A DNA stretch of 64,000 nucleotides from Candidatus Enterovibrio altilux. GTDB lineage: Bacteria; Pseudomonadota; Gammaproteobacteria; Enterobacterales; Vibrionaceae. The notes below the pieces were generated by a model. It did no database searches. It worked only from the letters and a program-made list of their open reading frames with translations, and had not been told where the DNA came from. Below, piece after piece: positions 10,183-20,733 of the stretch. The position numbers and the translations under genes are program-made. Every line of letters begins with the position of its first letter. The stretch's first letter is position 1. The DNA is taken from NCBI RefSeq assembly GCF_002381345.1, contig NZ_CP020660.1, positions 310,001 through 374,000 on the forward strand. Direction: 5' to 3'.

Positions 10183-10548
10183 GGGGCTGATTTAGGATTC
10201 GACAGGATTAAGAAGGCTCGTGGAGCATGCCGAGGGGCGGTTTGCCTCGTTAAAAGCCGCAAAACAATAGTCGCAAACGACGAAACCTACGCACTAGCAG
10301 CTTAATAACCTTCTAGTGCCTGCTCTCCATAACCTCTGTCTGTAGGACATGGATTAAGGGCAGTCAAACCTAAACAGAATCGCATAGAGGCTTACACCTA
10401 ATAGCCAAAATGTTAAAACTAAATTAGGTATGTCATTATGTGGCGGGTCTATTAGCAGCATAGTGCCAAGAACAGATATAGACTAAGCATGTAGCGCCAT
10501 TAGTGAGACTAATTTTGGACGCGGGTTCAACTCCCGCCAGCTCCACCA
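10183..10548 (+). ncRNA. ssrA: Transfer-messenger RNA (tmRNA)
   Basis: tmRNA rescues ribosomes stalled on broken mRNA and adds a degradation tag. The 5' part GGGGCTGATTTAGGATTCGA and the 3' part ending CAGCTCCACCA form the alanine tRNA-like domain. The core TGCCGAGGGGCGGTTTGCCT and the reading frame at 10273-10305 are highly conserved. The frame encodes ANDETYALAA and a TAA stop; the Escherichia coli tag has Asn where this has Thr. The length of about 366 nt and the encoded CCA are normal. It lies between two IS composites, is unbroken, and looks functional. Confidence 0.97.
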
Positions 10549-10605
10549 GATATTTATAAAATATTTTAAGAATTTTTTAAGTCACTGGTTTTAAGTTCTG
10601 TATAT

Positions 10606-11638
10606 TTATAGTATCTGTACTAATGCGGGTCCAAATCATAAATTCCGACATGATTCACTATTACATGCCTCATTTTCAAAACGTGACTCTTTTTAGGTTA
10701 TATGAATGGCACCACTCGTTTAATACGAACGGTTGCGTAACATTGTCTGGTGTCGAAAGTACTATCGCTGATGTTTCATTAATTTTTAACGGTTTTTTCA
10801 AGCACGTTAGGTAGCACTTCACCATCAATCACATTTAATTCATTTAACTCGGCAACAATAATTTCATGCGTATTTATATCTACCGCTAAATATCACGTCC
10901 GCCAAACTCGCCGTTTTCCAGTAACACCATGCTTTTTACTTACCATTCTCCTTCACCGCAAACTTTGAGTCCCGTAGCATCAATAGCTAAGCGCTGAATA
11001 CTTCCTTTCTTCTTCGTCCTGAACGTAACGTTAATCATTTTGACTCGTTTGCTAATGCATGAATAGTGAGAGCATGACAATGACAGTTGAACAAGTTTGA
11101 AAACAGAATTAATCCTTTTTTGGAACTCTCCATGACATTAAAAATACGCATTTCACCATAAGGACCGTCGTAATGGCTAAGTCATTGAATAGACGAAGTC
11201 TCTCATAATTATCTTGCTGAGTTTCATTCCACAGCTGAGTAGCTTTTTCATCCATTCAGAATGTTAGTAAACTACGATTGATTAAAGCTTCACTATATTC
11301 TTTCCAGTTAATTGTTTTGTAGCAAACATTATTCATGACCTGAATATTTAAGTGAGCCTAACTGTTTAGAGTATTGATTGAAAATTTAGTTCTCTTATCT
11401 AGGAAATCAAGCCCTTTACCATAAACGTTCCCTAATAGAAACAGCAATGATTCGAGTAAAAAATTTACTGGGAGGGACATTGAGCCTAAGGGACAACACA
11501 ACTCAGATTAGTAAAATCTACGCCATGATAAAAGCGTTAAATAAGCTGATAAAACTAGGTATCCATAACACGAAAGCGGTTGTCTAATAATGAATCATGT
11601 TGAAATTTGTTATTTAAACTTATATTAGAGAACATAGG
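10606..11638 (-). mobile_element. IS5-family composite element with inverted extra tail
   Basis: A reverse-orientation body, with a deletion in its left end region, runs to about 11413. There the internal terminal repeat (AGGAAATCAAGCCC) is joined to the forward tail TTTACCATAAACG. The tail ends at about 11638 (eroded TTAGAGAACATAGG). The tail carries the composite-specific variant ACAACTCAGATTAGTA. Transposase fragments are broken by many stops. Confidence 0.75.
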
Positions 11639-12105
11639 CATTTTTTAAATACGAACAACAGCATTAATATTAATAGGTAGCGTTTGAATCGCAGCATGAA
11701 TACCAGTATGGTTCATAATAAATTCAATAATGTGCTCTTTGAGGCTCAGCCGCTAAATTTTATCGGTATATTTAAGCTAAAAGATTTAACGGTATTGCTT
11801 ACAACGGTAGCATTGGTGTCCAACCTGATCTAGCCTATATTTTACGCTGCATTTGTTTGCTAACAAAAACAATACTAAGCATCAACAAAAAACACAATAA
11901 TTACTCCGTAAAAAATGATACATTACACTAAACTTAATCGATTGAATACATGCTCTAAATAGGGTATTAATAGTGTTACTATTTTTGAATTCATGCATTC
12001 GCATGCTCATGTGTAATGTTTAGTCAAAAATAAAAATCTCTTGGCCTGCATAAATAATTCTATGTGTTTTAATATTTCGTTGCTTTTTTTAAGGGGGACG
12101 CTTCG
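11639..12105. other. Intergenic stretch with an unrecognised short coding-like relic
   Basis: On the minus strand 11645-11752 reads without stops as LSLKEHIIEFIMNHTGIHAA followed by IQTLPININAVVRI and a TAA. It looks more protein-like than the AT-rich surroundings, but I do not recognise the family; it may be the C-terminal scrap of a lost gene. The rest, up to the cosR-like gene, contains no convincing gene. A ribosome site AAGGGGGA lies just before 12106. Confidence 0.3.
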
Positions 12106-12585
12106 GTGGAGAAGCACGAAGAGATACTGGTTGCACTTAGACAAATAATACGAGCAATCGATTTGCATTCACGAAAATTAAACAAAGAAGCAGGACTAAC
12201 TGGTCCTCAATTGGTTCTTATGAAAGCAATTCATGATCTAGATGAAGTAACCATTCGTCAGCTATCAAATCATACCAATATGAGCCAAGCGACAGCAACG
12301 ACTATTCTTGACCGTTTAGCAAACCGCAACTTCATAGTGCGTGTTCGCAATAATTTGGATAAACGCAAAGTACATGCGCATTTGACAGCAGAGGGTCTTC
12401 AAGCACTTCAGCAAGCACCTAAGCCTTTACAAGAAAACTTTATTTTTCGCTTTCAGTCATTAGAGGCATGGGAGCAATCGTTGCTAATTTCATCTGTTCA
12501 ACGTATAGCAGTAATGATGAATGCTGAACACATTGATGCGGCACCTTTGCTAGAAGTGACGTCTTTGACGATATCCGAGAAATAG
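12106..12585 (+). CDS. cosR: MarR-family transcriptional regulator, CosR-like
   Basis: A 159-residue winged-helix regulator. Helix 1 region KEAGLTGPQLVLMKAIHDL, recognition region MSQATATTILDRLANRNF (residues about 62-80) and wing RVRNNLDKRKVHAHLT are typical of MarR proteins and closely resemble the vibrio compatible-solute regulator CosR, which represses ectoine synthesis and transport genes. The start is GTG at 12106 behind AAGGGGG with 8-base spacing. No ectoine or betaine gene is adjacent, so the usual context is missing and its targets cannot be told from this window. The frame is intact. The CosR name rests on recalled similarity; the MarR assignment is firm. Confidence 0.75.
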   Translation: MEKHEEILVALRQIIRAIDLHSRKLNKEAGLTGPQLVLMKAIHDLDEVTIRQLSNHTNMSQATATTILDRLANRNFIVRVRNNLDKRKVHAHLTAEGLQALQQAPKPLQENFIFRFQSLEAWEQSLLISSVQRIAVMMNAEHIDAAPLLEVTSLTISEK

Positions 12586-12623
12586 CATTCAAAATAGTCC
12601 TGTTGCAAAACCAAATGAGGGAC

Positions 12624-12653
12624 AAAAAAGCCACATCTTCTTAAGCTAGTGGC
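12624..12653 (-). terminator. Rho-independent-type terminator for the 51-aa ORF
   Basis: On the minus strand GCCAC and GTGGC pair across a 14-base loop and are followed by six T's. It lies about 60 bp beyond the stop of the small ORF at 12713-12868 and converges with the cosR-like gene, so it probably serves the former. Confidence 0.55.
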
Positions 12654-12712
12654 GTTAACCTATGGGTTTAATTTTTTGATTTTAAACTTTTAAAATTTTT
12701 AAAAGTGGTATT

Positions 12713-12868
12713 TTAACGAATCAATTCACAAATAATAACACTCAGAGAACTCACAACCAATAAAACACCAAACGCAATTCCTACTTTTTTTTGGGCTTGC
12801 TCGTCCATAAACTTTACAGCCAATAACCCAATGACTACCAAACCAACAATGAAAACAATTTTAATCAT
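12713..12868 (-). CDS. Small two-helix membrane protein, 51 aa, unknown function
   Basis: This frame starts at ATG 12868 behind GAGGCTTAGAG and ends at 12713. The protein has a first hydrophobic helix (IVFIVGLVVIGLLAV), a short polar middle (KFMDEQAQKKV), and a second helix (IAFGVLLVVSSLSVIIC), ending ELIR. The charged loop and ends are what an inner-membrane protein of two helices would have. A terminator-like hairpin follows, which supports it being a real transcribed gene, and the frame is clean in a region otherwise full of decayed sequence. I do not recognise the family. 12869-13267 holds nothing else I can support. Confidence 0.6.
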   Translation of the reverse strand: MIKIVFIVGLVVIGLLAVKFMDEQAQKKVGIAFGVLLVVSSLSVIICELIR

Positions 12869-13267
12869 CTCTAAGCCTCACTTATGGCATTACGTAGTGA
12901 TCATTGCTTAACACCTTAGTCAAGGCAACAATTTGATTTTTAATAAAGTATAGCTGACTTCGATGCGAAATACCGCGCTTAATCACCCACTTTACAATCA
13001 AACCCAAGATTCATATTATAAAGGCTACATTTACCCAATATTACAAGGCACTCCATCAAAATTTAATGATCCGAAGCAAATTAATTTAAGAGGCAACACA
13101 AGGCGCACCTCCATGAAATAGCTATTTTAATCAAAATATTTTTGATATCCTAAGTGTTACTTCACGATCCCAAACGGAAGTACCTCCAAAACTAAGCAGA
13201 CAATAACTTCTACTATTTACAATTCGTTTTCAATAAAATTAACTAAAGTAAGCAAAAAATTTATTTT

Positions 13268-14208
13268 AAAAAAGTACTTTTTTAGTGGCGCGAGTGAAAC
13301 TCTCGTTTCATACGAATGGCTTCGTAACATTGTCTGATGTCGTAAACACCATTGCTTTACGTCTTGTTGATTTTTCGGCAGGTCAGTTTGAGGAAATTAG
13401 GTAGCACCTTGTCGCCAGTCACATTTAATGCAATTAATTCAGCAGAAATGATCTCATACGTATTTACATCTACCGCTACATGTAATTTGCACCAAACTCA
13501 ACGTTTTCCGTCGAAGGCTATGTTTTTTACTTTCAATCTACCTTTACCGTAAATTTTAACCTCGTAGAGTCAATAGCTCAGTTCTGGATAATTTCTTTAG
13601 TCTTCATCTTGCACATGACGTTCACCATTTTGATTCGCTTACTAATGCATGAATAATAAGGATACGGCAAGGATAGTTGAGCAAATTTAAGATAAAATTA
13701 GTGAATTTTGCAGACCTCTCAATTATATTGCAAATACGCGTTTGACCATAAGAGCCATCGTAATGTTACGTTACTAAATAAACGAGGTTTCTCACGATTA
13801 TCCTGCTTAGTTTGACTCCAGAGCTAAATCGCTTCTTCATCAATCCAGAATGTTAGCAAGCCACGATTAATTAAAGCTTGATTATACTGCTTTCAGTTAG
13901 TTCTTTTATAATAAAAACTATTCATAGACCTGAATGTTTAGAGTGTGATTGACAATTTAGTCCCTTATTGAAAAAATAAAGTCAGTTATCATAAACATTC
14001 CTAGCAAAGACAACAATGGTTCGAGTCAAAAAACTACTGGTAGGGACATTGAACCCAAGGAATCATACAACTCAGATTAGTGAAATCAACGCCATCATAA
14101 AATCATTAAATAAGCTGACAAAACTAAGTGTGCCGAAAATGAAAGCAATTATTTCATAGTGAATCATGTGAAGATTTACTATCTGAACTAAAAGTAGAAA
14201 ACAAAACC
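13268..14208 (-). mobile_element. IS5-family composite element with inverted extra tail, left-truncated
   Basis: The reverse body begins inside the element (about 13268, at the region encoding the C-terminal third) and runs to the internal junction AATAAAGTC/AGTTATCATAAACA (about 13982). The forward tail follows with the shared variants AGACAACAATGG and ACAACTCAGATTAGTG and ends at GAAAACAAAACC (14208). No intact transposase. Confidence 0.75.
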
Positions 14209-14261
14209 CTGTGGTAAGTAAAGTCTCAAGACCTTACTAACGTATTTATATATATCGATTT

Positions 14262-15262
14262 TATTTTTTAAATTATGACTTAGTCATCAACCTACGCTCT
14301 CAACAACTAGATTCACTACAAAACAACCATCCGAAAGCCATATAACCAAACCTTTATTAATGGTAACTCACTGACATTCTGGATTGATCAAGAAGTCATT
14401 TAACGATGGCATCAAACCAAGCATAGTAGTCACACGGAAGATCTCTTTTATTTAACGACTTAGCCATTACGACAACTCACATGATCAAACGAAGATTTTA
14501 ATGCTGTTGAAAGGAGCTAACAATCTATACTAAAAGCGAATAGAAAGTAGAAAATATAGCATTGATAGAACACGGTTAGTCTGACGTAAATTAAATTTCA
14601 CGATAGATATAAATACGCATGAAATCATTACTGCTGAGTTAAGTGCTTCAAATATGACTAACGGTAAAGTGCCACCTAATTTTCTTAAACAAATTTACTG
14701 AAAAATCAATGTAAAATTAGGAAATGGAATTAACAACACCAGACAATGTTTCGAAGCCGTTCGTATTAAACGAGCAACTCCACTTCATCCCATCAAGTAA
14801 AAAAAACAATTTTTTGAAAACTAAATTATCCCCCTTAATTTCATAGTCCGTTTCCAGAAGTTATACGGTCCAAATGCGCGTTGAAAAATGAAGTATGGTT
14901 ACCATAAACGTTCCATATCAGGGACGGAAATGACATGAATCAAAAATTTCTCAGAGGGACCTTGAGTCTAAGAGATGACAATGCCAGATTAGTAAAACCG
15001 TCGCTATGATAAAAGCGTTACATAAGCTAGCAAGGCTCAGTATACTTAAAACGAAAGCGAGCATCTAGTAATTCATCATACTAGGATTTGCTACCTAAAC
15101 TCAAGTTAGGAAATCAAGCCAAATTAGGTACCACTTCACCATCAGTCAATCTATGTTCTAAACAGCTAGATGCACTCAAATATTTAGGTCTATGAACAAG
15201 TTTTTGCTATAATACAACTATCTAAGAGTAGTTGTGGCTCACTAACATTCTGGATGGCTTTG
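14262..15262 (+). mobile_element. IS5-family remnant plus end fragments
   Basis: A forward copy runs from an eroded left end (about 14262) to GTTAGGAAATCAAGCC (about 15118). Its transposase is broken throughout and carries the shared TGA before the YREK motif (about 14887). From 15119 to about 15262 a short reverse scrap (ACCACTTCACCATCAGTC) and another forward 5' scrap (TCTAAACAGCTAGATGCACT to TTCTGGATGG) follow, the residue of further insertions or recombinations. Confidence 0.7.
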
Positions 15263-15374
15263 TATAATTCAATACAGTGACTTTGTTAACATCGTATTAG
15301 CTCGTGCACTATATATAAGGTATAAAAAATCACTGGAGTGACTTCTTTAGGCTATCATATGCACAAGTATATAA

Positions 15375-15959
15375 TTAAATTGTGCGAAGCAGTTGGTGCT
15401 TAGTCTCTTCACTTAACAGCATCCAGTGAACACCTATTTGTGCACCTGCAAACATCCAGAGTAATTTAATATCTATATCATCACCATGCGAATCTCGTAC
15501 CTTACGGAACAACTCTTCTGGGCTCATAGAAAAAAATGTTTCAATATTTTCGACACCTCCTTTTTTAAGCATTCGTTCAATAGTTAAACGCATATTAGGT
15601 AAGTTACGCAGGCGCTTGTTTAACATTGAGTCACGATATACTTTGTCCCTCACTGAATTTTTAATGGACTTTTTCATCATTGCATTTAAGCTATTATCCT
15701 TCTGTTCATAAAGTTCAGTGATGTCATAGTAATTAACAATAGCAATGGAGCATTTTTTAACATGAACGAATTTCTTGCACTCTTTATAGATAAGCTTTTC
15801 TGTAAGATCAGCACCCCCTCTAAGATAAAGGCGCTTTTTTTTCACTAAAGCAAACATTGCACCACTGACAAAAAAACCTATGCCACCAAACATAGAATGC
15901 TTTTCTATTTTTCCAAATTGAAACAAGTAATCACCAAAGTCACTTTTTACTTCTTGCAC
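15375..15959 (-). CDS. tfoY: TfoX/Sxy-family regulator, TfoY-like
   Basis: A 194-residue protein with an N-terminal TfoX domain (FGKIEKHSMFGGIGFFV, residues about 14-30, then FALVKKKRLYLRGG) and a C-terminal TfoX helix-hairpin-like domain (LPNMRLTIERMLKKGGVENIE from residue about 120; LLWMFAGAQIGVHW near the end). Vibrios have two paralogues: TfoX, the competence activator, and TfoY, which controls motility and type VI secretion. The VNYYDIT segment fits TfoY better. It starts at ATG 15959 behind AAGGAGGCACC. The c-di-GMP-I riboswitch that precedes tfoY in Vibrio cholerae was not recognisable in 15960-16190. The frame is intact. Confidence 0.75.
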   Translation of the reverse strand: MQEVKSDFGDYLFQFGKIEKHSMFGGIGFFVSGAMFALVKKKRLYLRGGADLTEKLIYKECKKFVHVKKCSIAIVNYYDITELYEQKDNSLNAMMKKSIKNSVRDKVYRDSMLNKRLRNLPNMRLTIERMLKKGGVENIETFFSMSPEELFRKVRDSHGDDIDIKLLWMFAGAQIGVHWMLLSEETKHQLLRTI

Positions 15960-16192
15960 TGGTGCCTCCTTTCTCCCTCCAAAAGCGAACTACCCGAATA
16001 AAAAGTCTATAATTTTTAATACATGTTAATGTAATGCATGAAAGTATAGAAAACCATGCACTATATCACCTCATATAAGATGTCGTATCAAAAAAACAAC
16101 ACTCATCACGATAATAATGTATAATAATTATTTTTATGATATGTTCAATGAATTCTTAGTGTGAGTGTGCATAAGCTAAGTCATTTCTTTTA

Positions 16193-16949
16193 GGCTTTGT
16201 TTCTCAAAAGAGAAACTCAATTATCAAGCTATGCTCTAAATAATTAGGCTCACTTAAATATTGAAATCTATGAGTAGTATAATCAAGCTTTACTCAATCA
16301 TGCCTCACTAGCATTCTGGATTGATGAAAAATCATTCAGTTACGGAATTACACTAAGCAAGGTAATCATAGAAGTTTCTGTTTATTTAGTGGCTTAGCTA
16401 TTACGACTACTCACATAGTCAAAAACCTATTCTCAATGCTTTTAAAAGTCTGCAAGTATTCCTTAATTCTGTTTTCAACTTTACTCAACTGCCGCTGTCA
16501 TACCATCATTATTTATGCATTAGTAGGCGAGCCCAAGCAGTTCATATCGCGTGCAAAACGAAGACTAAAGGAATTCTCCAGCACTTAACCATTAATTTCA
16601 CGGGACTCCAAGTCTACGGTGAAAGCGCATGAAAAGTGAAAAAGCATGACACTGATGGAAAACAACAAATCTGGTGCAAGTTACACTGAGTGATAACTAT
16701 AAATACGCATGAAATTATGGCTGTTACGTTAAGTGCACCAAATGTGACTGACGCTGAAGTACTATCTAACTTGTTAACACAGACCTACCGAAGAATCAAT
16801 GTAACATCAGACGATGGAGCTGACGACACCAGACAATATTACGAAACCATTCGTATTAAACGAGCGGTTCCACTCATCCTACCAAGAAGAGGGCAACTTT
16901 TGGAGAGCTAAGCCATCCACGTCATTTAGTGGTCAGTTATCACAAAGGC
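16193..16949 (+). mobile_element. IS5-family remnant, 3' part missing
   Basis: A forward copy from the terminal repeat GGCTTTGTTTCTC (about 16193) through the transposase body to GTCAGTTATCAC, where it abuts the left end of the next, reverse-oriented element. One fairly long stretch (16690-16911) still reads MITINTHEIMAVTLSAPN and on to DDTRQYYETIRIKRAV. The second catalytic Asp region and the YREK region are not in one frame, so it is inactive. Confidence 0.8.
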
Positions 16950-18223
16950 TTGGTTTCCTAATTCGAGTGCAGATAGCAAACTCCAACATTATTAATGATT
17001 AAACAACCATTTTTGTTTTAGGCATACTTAGCTCAGTCAACTTATTTAACGCTGCTATCATGACATAAATTTCGCTAATTTAAGCATTGTGATCTCTTCA
17101 GCTTAATTCCCCCTCTAAGTAATTTTTGACTCAAAGCATTGTTATTTTTTGACAGGGAAAGTTTATGATTATCATATCTCATTTTTCAATATTGGTTGGA
17201 ATCGTATAACTTCTGATAACTGACCGCTACATGACGAGATAACTTCGTTACCCAAAAATTATTCCTCTTCTTGGTAGAATGAGTGGAATCGCTCGTTTAA
17301 TACGAATGGTTTCGTAACATTGTCTGGTGTCGTCAGCTCCATCGTCTGATGTTACATTGATTCTTCGGTGGGTCTGTGTTAACAAGTTAGATAGTACTTC
17401 AGCGTCAGTCACATTTGGTGCACTTAACGTAACAGCCATAATTTCATGCGTATTTATAGTTATCACTCAGTGTAACTTGCGCCAGACTCGTTGTTTTCCA
17501 TCAGTGCCATGCTTTTTCACTTTTCATGCGCCTTCACCGTAGACTTGGAGCCCCGTGAAATTAATGATTAAGTGCTGGATGGTTCCTTTAGTCTTCGTTT
17601 TACACGCAATATTAACTGTATGGGCTCGCCTGCTCATACGTGAATAGTAAGGGCATAACAACGGCAGTTGAATAAATTTGAAAGCAGAATTAATGCATCC
17701 TCTCAAACCTCTCAATGACATTAAAAATACGCATTTAACTAGGAGAGCCATCGTAATGGCTAAGTCACTAAACGAAACAAAGTCTCCCATGGTTACTATG
17801 TTTCGTTTAGTGACTTAGCTGAATAGTTTCTTCATCAATCCAGAATGTCTGTAAATCACAATTGATTAAAACTTGATTATACTGCTTCCAGTTAATTGTT
17901 TTGTAGCGAAGATTGTTCATAATCTTGAGTATTTAAGTGAGCCTAACTGTTTAAAGTGTTAATTAAAAATTTAGTTCCCTTATTTAAGCAGTAAAGCCGG
18001 TTACCATAACCATTCCCTAGCAGAGATAGCAATGATTCAAATCAAACACTACATAGAGGGATATTGAGCCTAAGAAATCACATAATTCAAATTAGTAAAA
18101 ACATCGCCATGATAAAAACATTAAATAGGCTAACAAGACTGGGTATACCTAACGCGAAAGCGATTCTCTAATAGTGAACCATCTGAGGATTTGCTATTAA
18201 AGCTCGGATTAAAAGACAAAACC
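16950..18223 (-). mobile_element. IS5-family composite element, near full length (about 1.27 kb)
   Basis: One of the best-preserved composites. The left terminal repeat GGCTTGGTTTCCTAATTC is at 16950, a complete reverse body runs to the internal terminal repeat GTAAAGCC at about 17992, and a forward tail beginning GGTTACCATAACC runs to the outer end GACAAAACC (18223). The outer ~225 bp on each side are inverted copies of each other. The transposase (for example CVFLMSLRGLRGCINSAFKF, reverse) is split among frames and has the shared TGA near 17195. Confidence 0.85.
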
Positions 18224-18340
18224 AATGGTTAGGATCCTACTCACATCTTTTTTTATGTATTTATAGCATCAAACTAAAAATTTACTTGAGAAATATAGCT
18301 ATTCGCCGCAAAATAACACAAATTTTAATTGGAGCAATAC

Positions 18341-18979
18341 ATGGATCTGTTTGATATTCGTAGAGAATATAATCGAAGCGGATTGAGACGCAAGAATCTG
18401 CCTGAAAATCCTGTGCAATTCTTTGAGCATTGGCTCAAGCAAGCAATAGATGCTAAGTTTCCTGACCCTACGGCGATGACAATTGCAACTGTTAATGAAC
18501 ATGGCCAACCCTATCAACGTATTGTTCTGCTAAAGCATATGGATGATCAAGGCTTTATATTTTATACTAATCTTGGAAGCCGTAAAGCAAAACAGCTTGC
18601 CAAAAATGCGCGTATTAGTCTTCACTTTCCTTGGCACCCTTTGGAGCGTCAGGTGCATATTACAGGTATTGCAATCAAATTAACGAACATAGAAGTAATG
18701 AAATATTTTTTGTCTCGACCAAAAGAAAGCCAGCTTGCAGCATGGGCGAGTCGCCAAAGTGAACGTATCACGGCACGATTAGCACTGGAAAGTAAATATA
18801 TAGAATTGAAGCAACAATTTGATAAAGATAAAATTCCAGTGCCGACTTTTTGGGGTGGTTTTCGTGTAAAGCCGGCATCATTTGAATTTTGGCAGGGCGG
18901 CGAACATCGATTACATGATAGGTTTATATATCAAAATCAAGATAATGGACAGTGGAACGTAGAACGTTTAGCACCATAA
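18341..18979 (+). CDS. pdxH: Pyridoxamine/pyridoxine 5'-phosphate oxidase PdxH
   Basis: PdxH is the FMN enzyme that oxidises pyridoxine or pyridoxamine 5'-phosphate to pyridoxal 5'-phosphate, the last step of the vitamin B6 pathway. I start it at ATG 18341, 212 residues, because GGAG lies 10 bases before it; an in-frame TTG 12 bases earlier has no ribosome site. FMN-binding and catalytic stretches are intact: [61 protein letters not shown] and the C-terminal [10 protein letters not shown] signature. Length and sequence agree with family members of about 210-218 residues. It is single and flanked by IS copies on both sides. Confidence 0.96.
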   Translation: MDLFDIRREYNRSGLRRKNLPENPVQFFEHWLKQAIDAKFPDPTAMTIATVNEHGQPYQRIVLLKHMDDQGFIFYTNLGSRKAKQLAKNARISLHFPWHPLERQVHITGIAIKLTNIEVMKYFLSRPKESQLAAWASRQSERITARLALESKYIELKQQFDKDKIPVPTFWGGFRVKPASFEFWQGGEHRLHDRFIYQNQDNGQWNVERLAP

Positions 18980-19018
18980 TTATTTATTGTGCAGTGTTAT
19001 GTATACTCAAAAAGAAGT

Positions 19019-19074
19019 GATCGTATAATCATTCATTATGTTGAGATTTACTATCTGCATTCAAATTAGGCAAC
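19019..19074 (+). mobile_element. Solo IS5-family 3' end
   Basis: About 55 bp matching the terminal part of the element (TTCATTATGTTGAGATTTAC to CAAATTAGGCAACAAG), with no body attached. It is left by deletion of a former copy downstream of pdxH. Confidence 0.6.
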
Positions 19075-19169
19075 AAGTATGCGTGGGTAGCCAAAAATAT
19101 TTCGTTGACTCTGGATGCATAAAGACCTCGATTAAAGAAGTTCCGTGCTCATGTATTTGATTGTCATGA

Positions 19170-20386
19170 GGTTTTGTTTTCTAATTTTAGTTCAGAGAGC
19201 CAATTTCAACATAATAAATGATTACACGATCGCTTTTATTTTAGGCATGCCTAACACGGTAATCTTATTTAACGCTTCTGTCATAACGTAAGTTACGCTA
19301 ATCTAATCATTATAATATCTTAAACTCAATCTTCCTCTTAGTAATTTTTTTAATTTGAAACATTGCCGTCTTTGATAGAAAATGCTTATGGTAACTAACT
19401 GTTAAATTATGCGGATGATCTCGTTCCCAAACAGTTGTTCCTTTTTGATGGGATGAATGGAACTGCTCGTCCAATACGAACGGTTTCGCAACAGTATCTG
19501 GTATCGTAAACAATATCGGCTTATATTTCATTAATTTTTCGATATGACTGTTTGAATAAGTTAGATAGTGCTTCACCGTCAGTCACATTTGCTGCACTTA
19601 ACTCAACAGCAATGATTTCATGCGTATTTATATCTCGCACTAAATATAATTTGCACCAAACTCGCCGTTTTTTTATCAGTGCCATGTTTTTTTACTTTCC
19701 AGTCGCTTCCACCGTAGACTTTTAGTCCTGTAGAATCAATAGCTGAATGGTTCCTTTATTTTCTTCTTGAACGTGACGTTAACTGTTTTGGCTTGCTTGC
19801 TAATGCATGAATGGTGAGGGCATGATAACGACAGTTAAGCAAATTTAAAAAAAATTTAATGAACCCTTGTAGGTCTTTCAATGACATTAAAAATACGCAT
19901 TTAACCATAAGAGCCGTTGTAATGACTCAGTCGATAAATAAACGAGATTTTCCATTCAACTTGGCTTAGTTTAATTCCATAACTGCATGATTTTCATCAC
20001 TCCAAAATATTAGTGAGTCACGATTGATTAAAATTTTATTATACTGTTTTTAGTTAATTGTTTTATCGTGAAGCTTGTTCATAGACCTGAATATTTCAGC
20101 TAACCTATCTATTTAGAGTGTTAATTAAACATTTAGTTCCATGATTTTAAAAATAAATCCGATTACCATAAACGTTACTTAGCAGAGACAGCAATGGTTA
20201 AAATCAGGAAACTATTGGGAGCAATATTGAATTTAAGGAATCACAGAACTCAGATTAGTCAAACCGACGCAACGATCAAAGAATTAAATAGACTGACAAA
20301 ATTAAGTATCTTTAACACGAAGGTGAGTGTCTAATAGTGAATCATTTGGGGATTTGCTATCTGAACTAGAATTAAAAAATAAAGCC
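19170..20386 (-). mobile_element. IS5-family composite element (about 1.22 kb)
   Basis: The left outer end GGTTTTGTTTTCTAATTTTAG is at 19170. The reverse body reaches the internal terminal repeat AAATAAATCC at about 20160, followed by the forward tail GATTACCATAAACGTTAC. The tail carries the shared AGCAGAGACAGCAATGG and CAGAACTCAGATTAGTC variants and ends at AAATAAAGCC (20386). The transposase has stops and a deletion across the YREK region. 20387-20733 is AT-rich and shows no gene. Confidence 0.83.
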
Positions 20387-20733
20387 TTTTAATGAAAAAA
20401 TATTTTTTATTTTTGAATCGGTTATTAATATTCAAAATTTATAATGTGGTGTATTTATGACTTTAATGTACACTATACTCTTCCTGAAAATACCAATAAT
20501 ATTAGCAAGCTCTAATACACAACGCATGCAGAGAAAAAATATAACCTTTAGCACTCGTTTAATACGACTTAATAGAAAAACGCTTGGCTACTCAATATTG
20601 ACGTAAATGCATAATATAGTTATTAATATATTCATTTAACGTGTGTATGATATTTAAACTAAAATTAATATTTTTGAGCACATAACCTTAAAAAAAATTA
20701 TTTTAACACATGATGTATGAATTTAAGTTAATG

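Noticed and set aside
10183-10548. The tmRNA 3' end as an attachment site of an integrated island
   Set aside because: tmRNA genes are frequent integration targets, but no integrase and no repeated 3' end were seen; both neighbours are IS composites.
16193-18223. Adjacent forward and reverse IS copies as a composite transposon with cargo
   Set aside because: Nothing lies between them; they simply abut and the forward copy is truncated at the junction.
18329-18340. TTG start for pdxH four codons earlier
   Set aside because: The only ribosome site (GGAG) lies inside that extension and fits ATG 18341.
6896-20386. Evenly recurring repeats as a CRISPR array or REP/BIME elements
   Set aside because: The repeats are long, of variable length and orientation, and match parts of one IS with transposase fragments.
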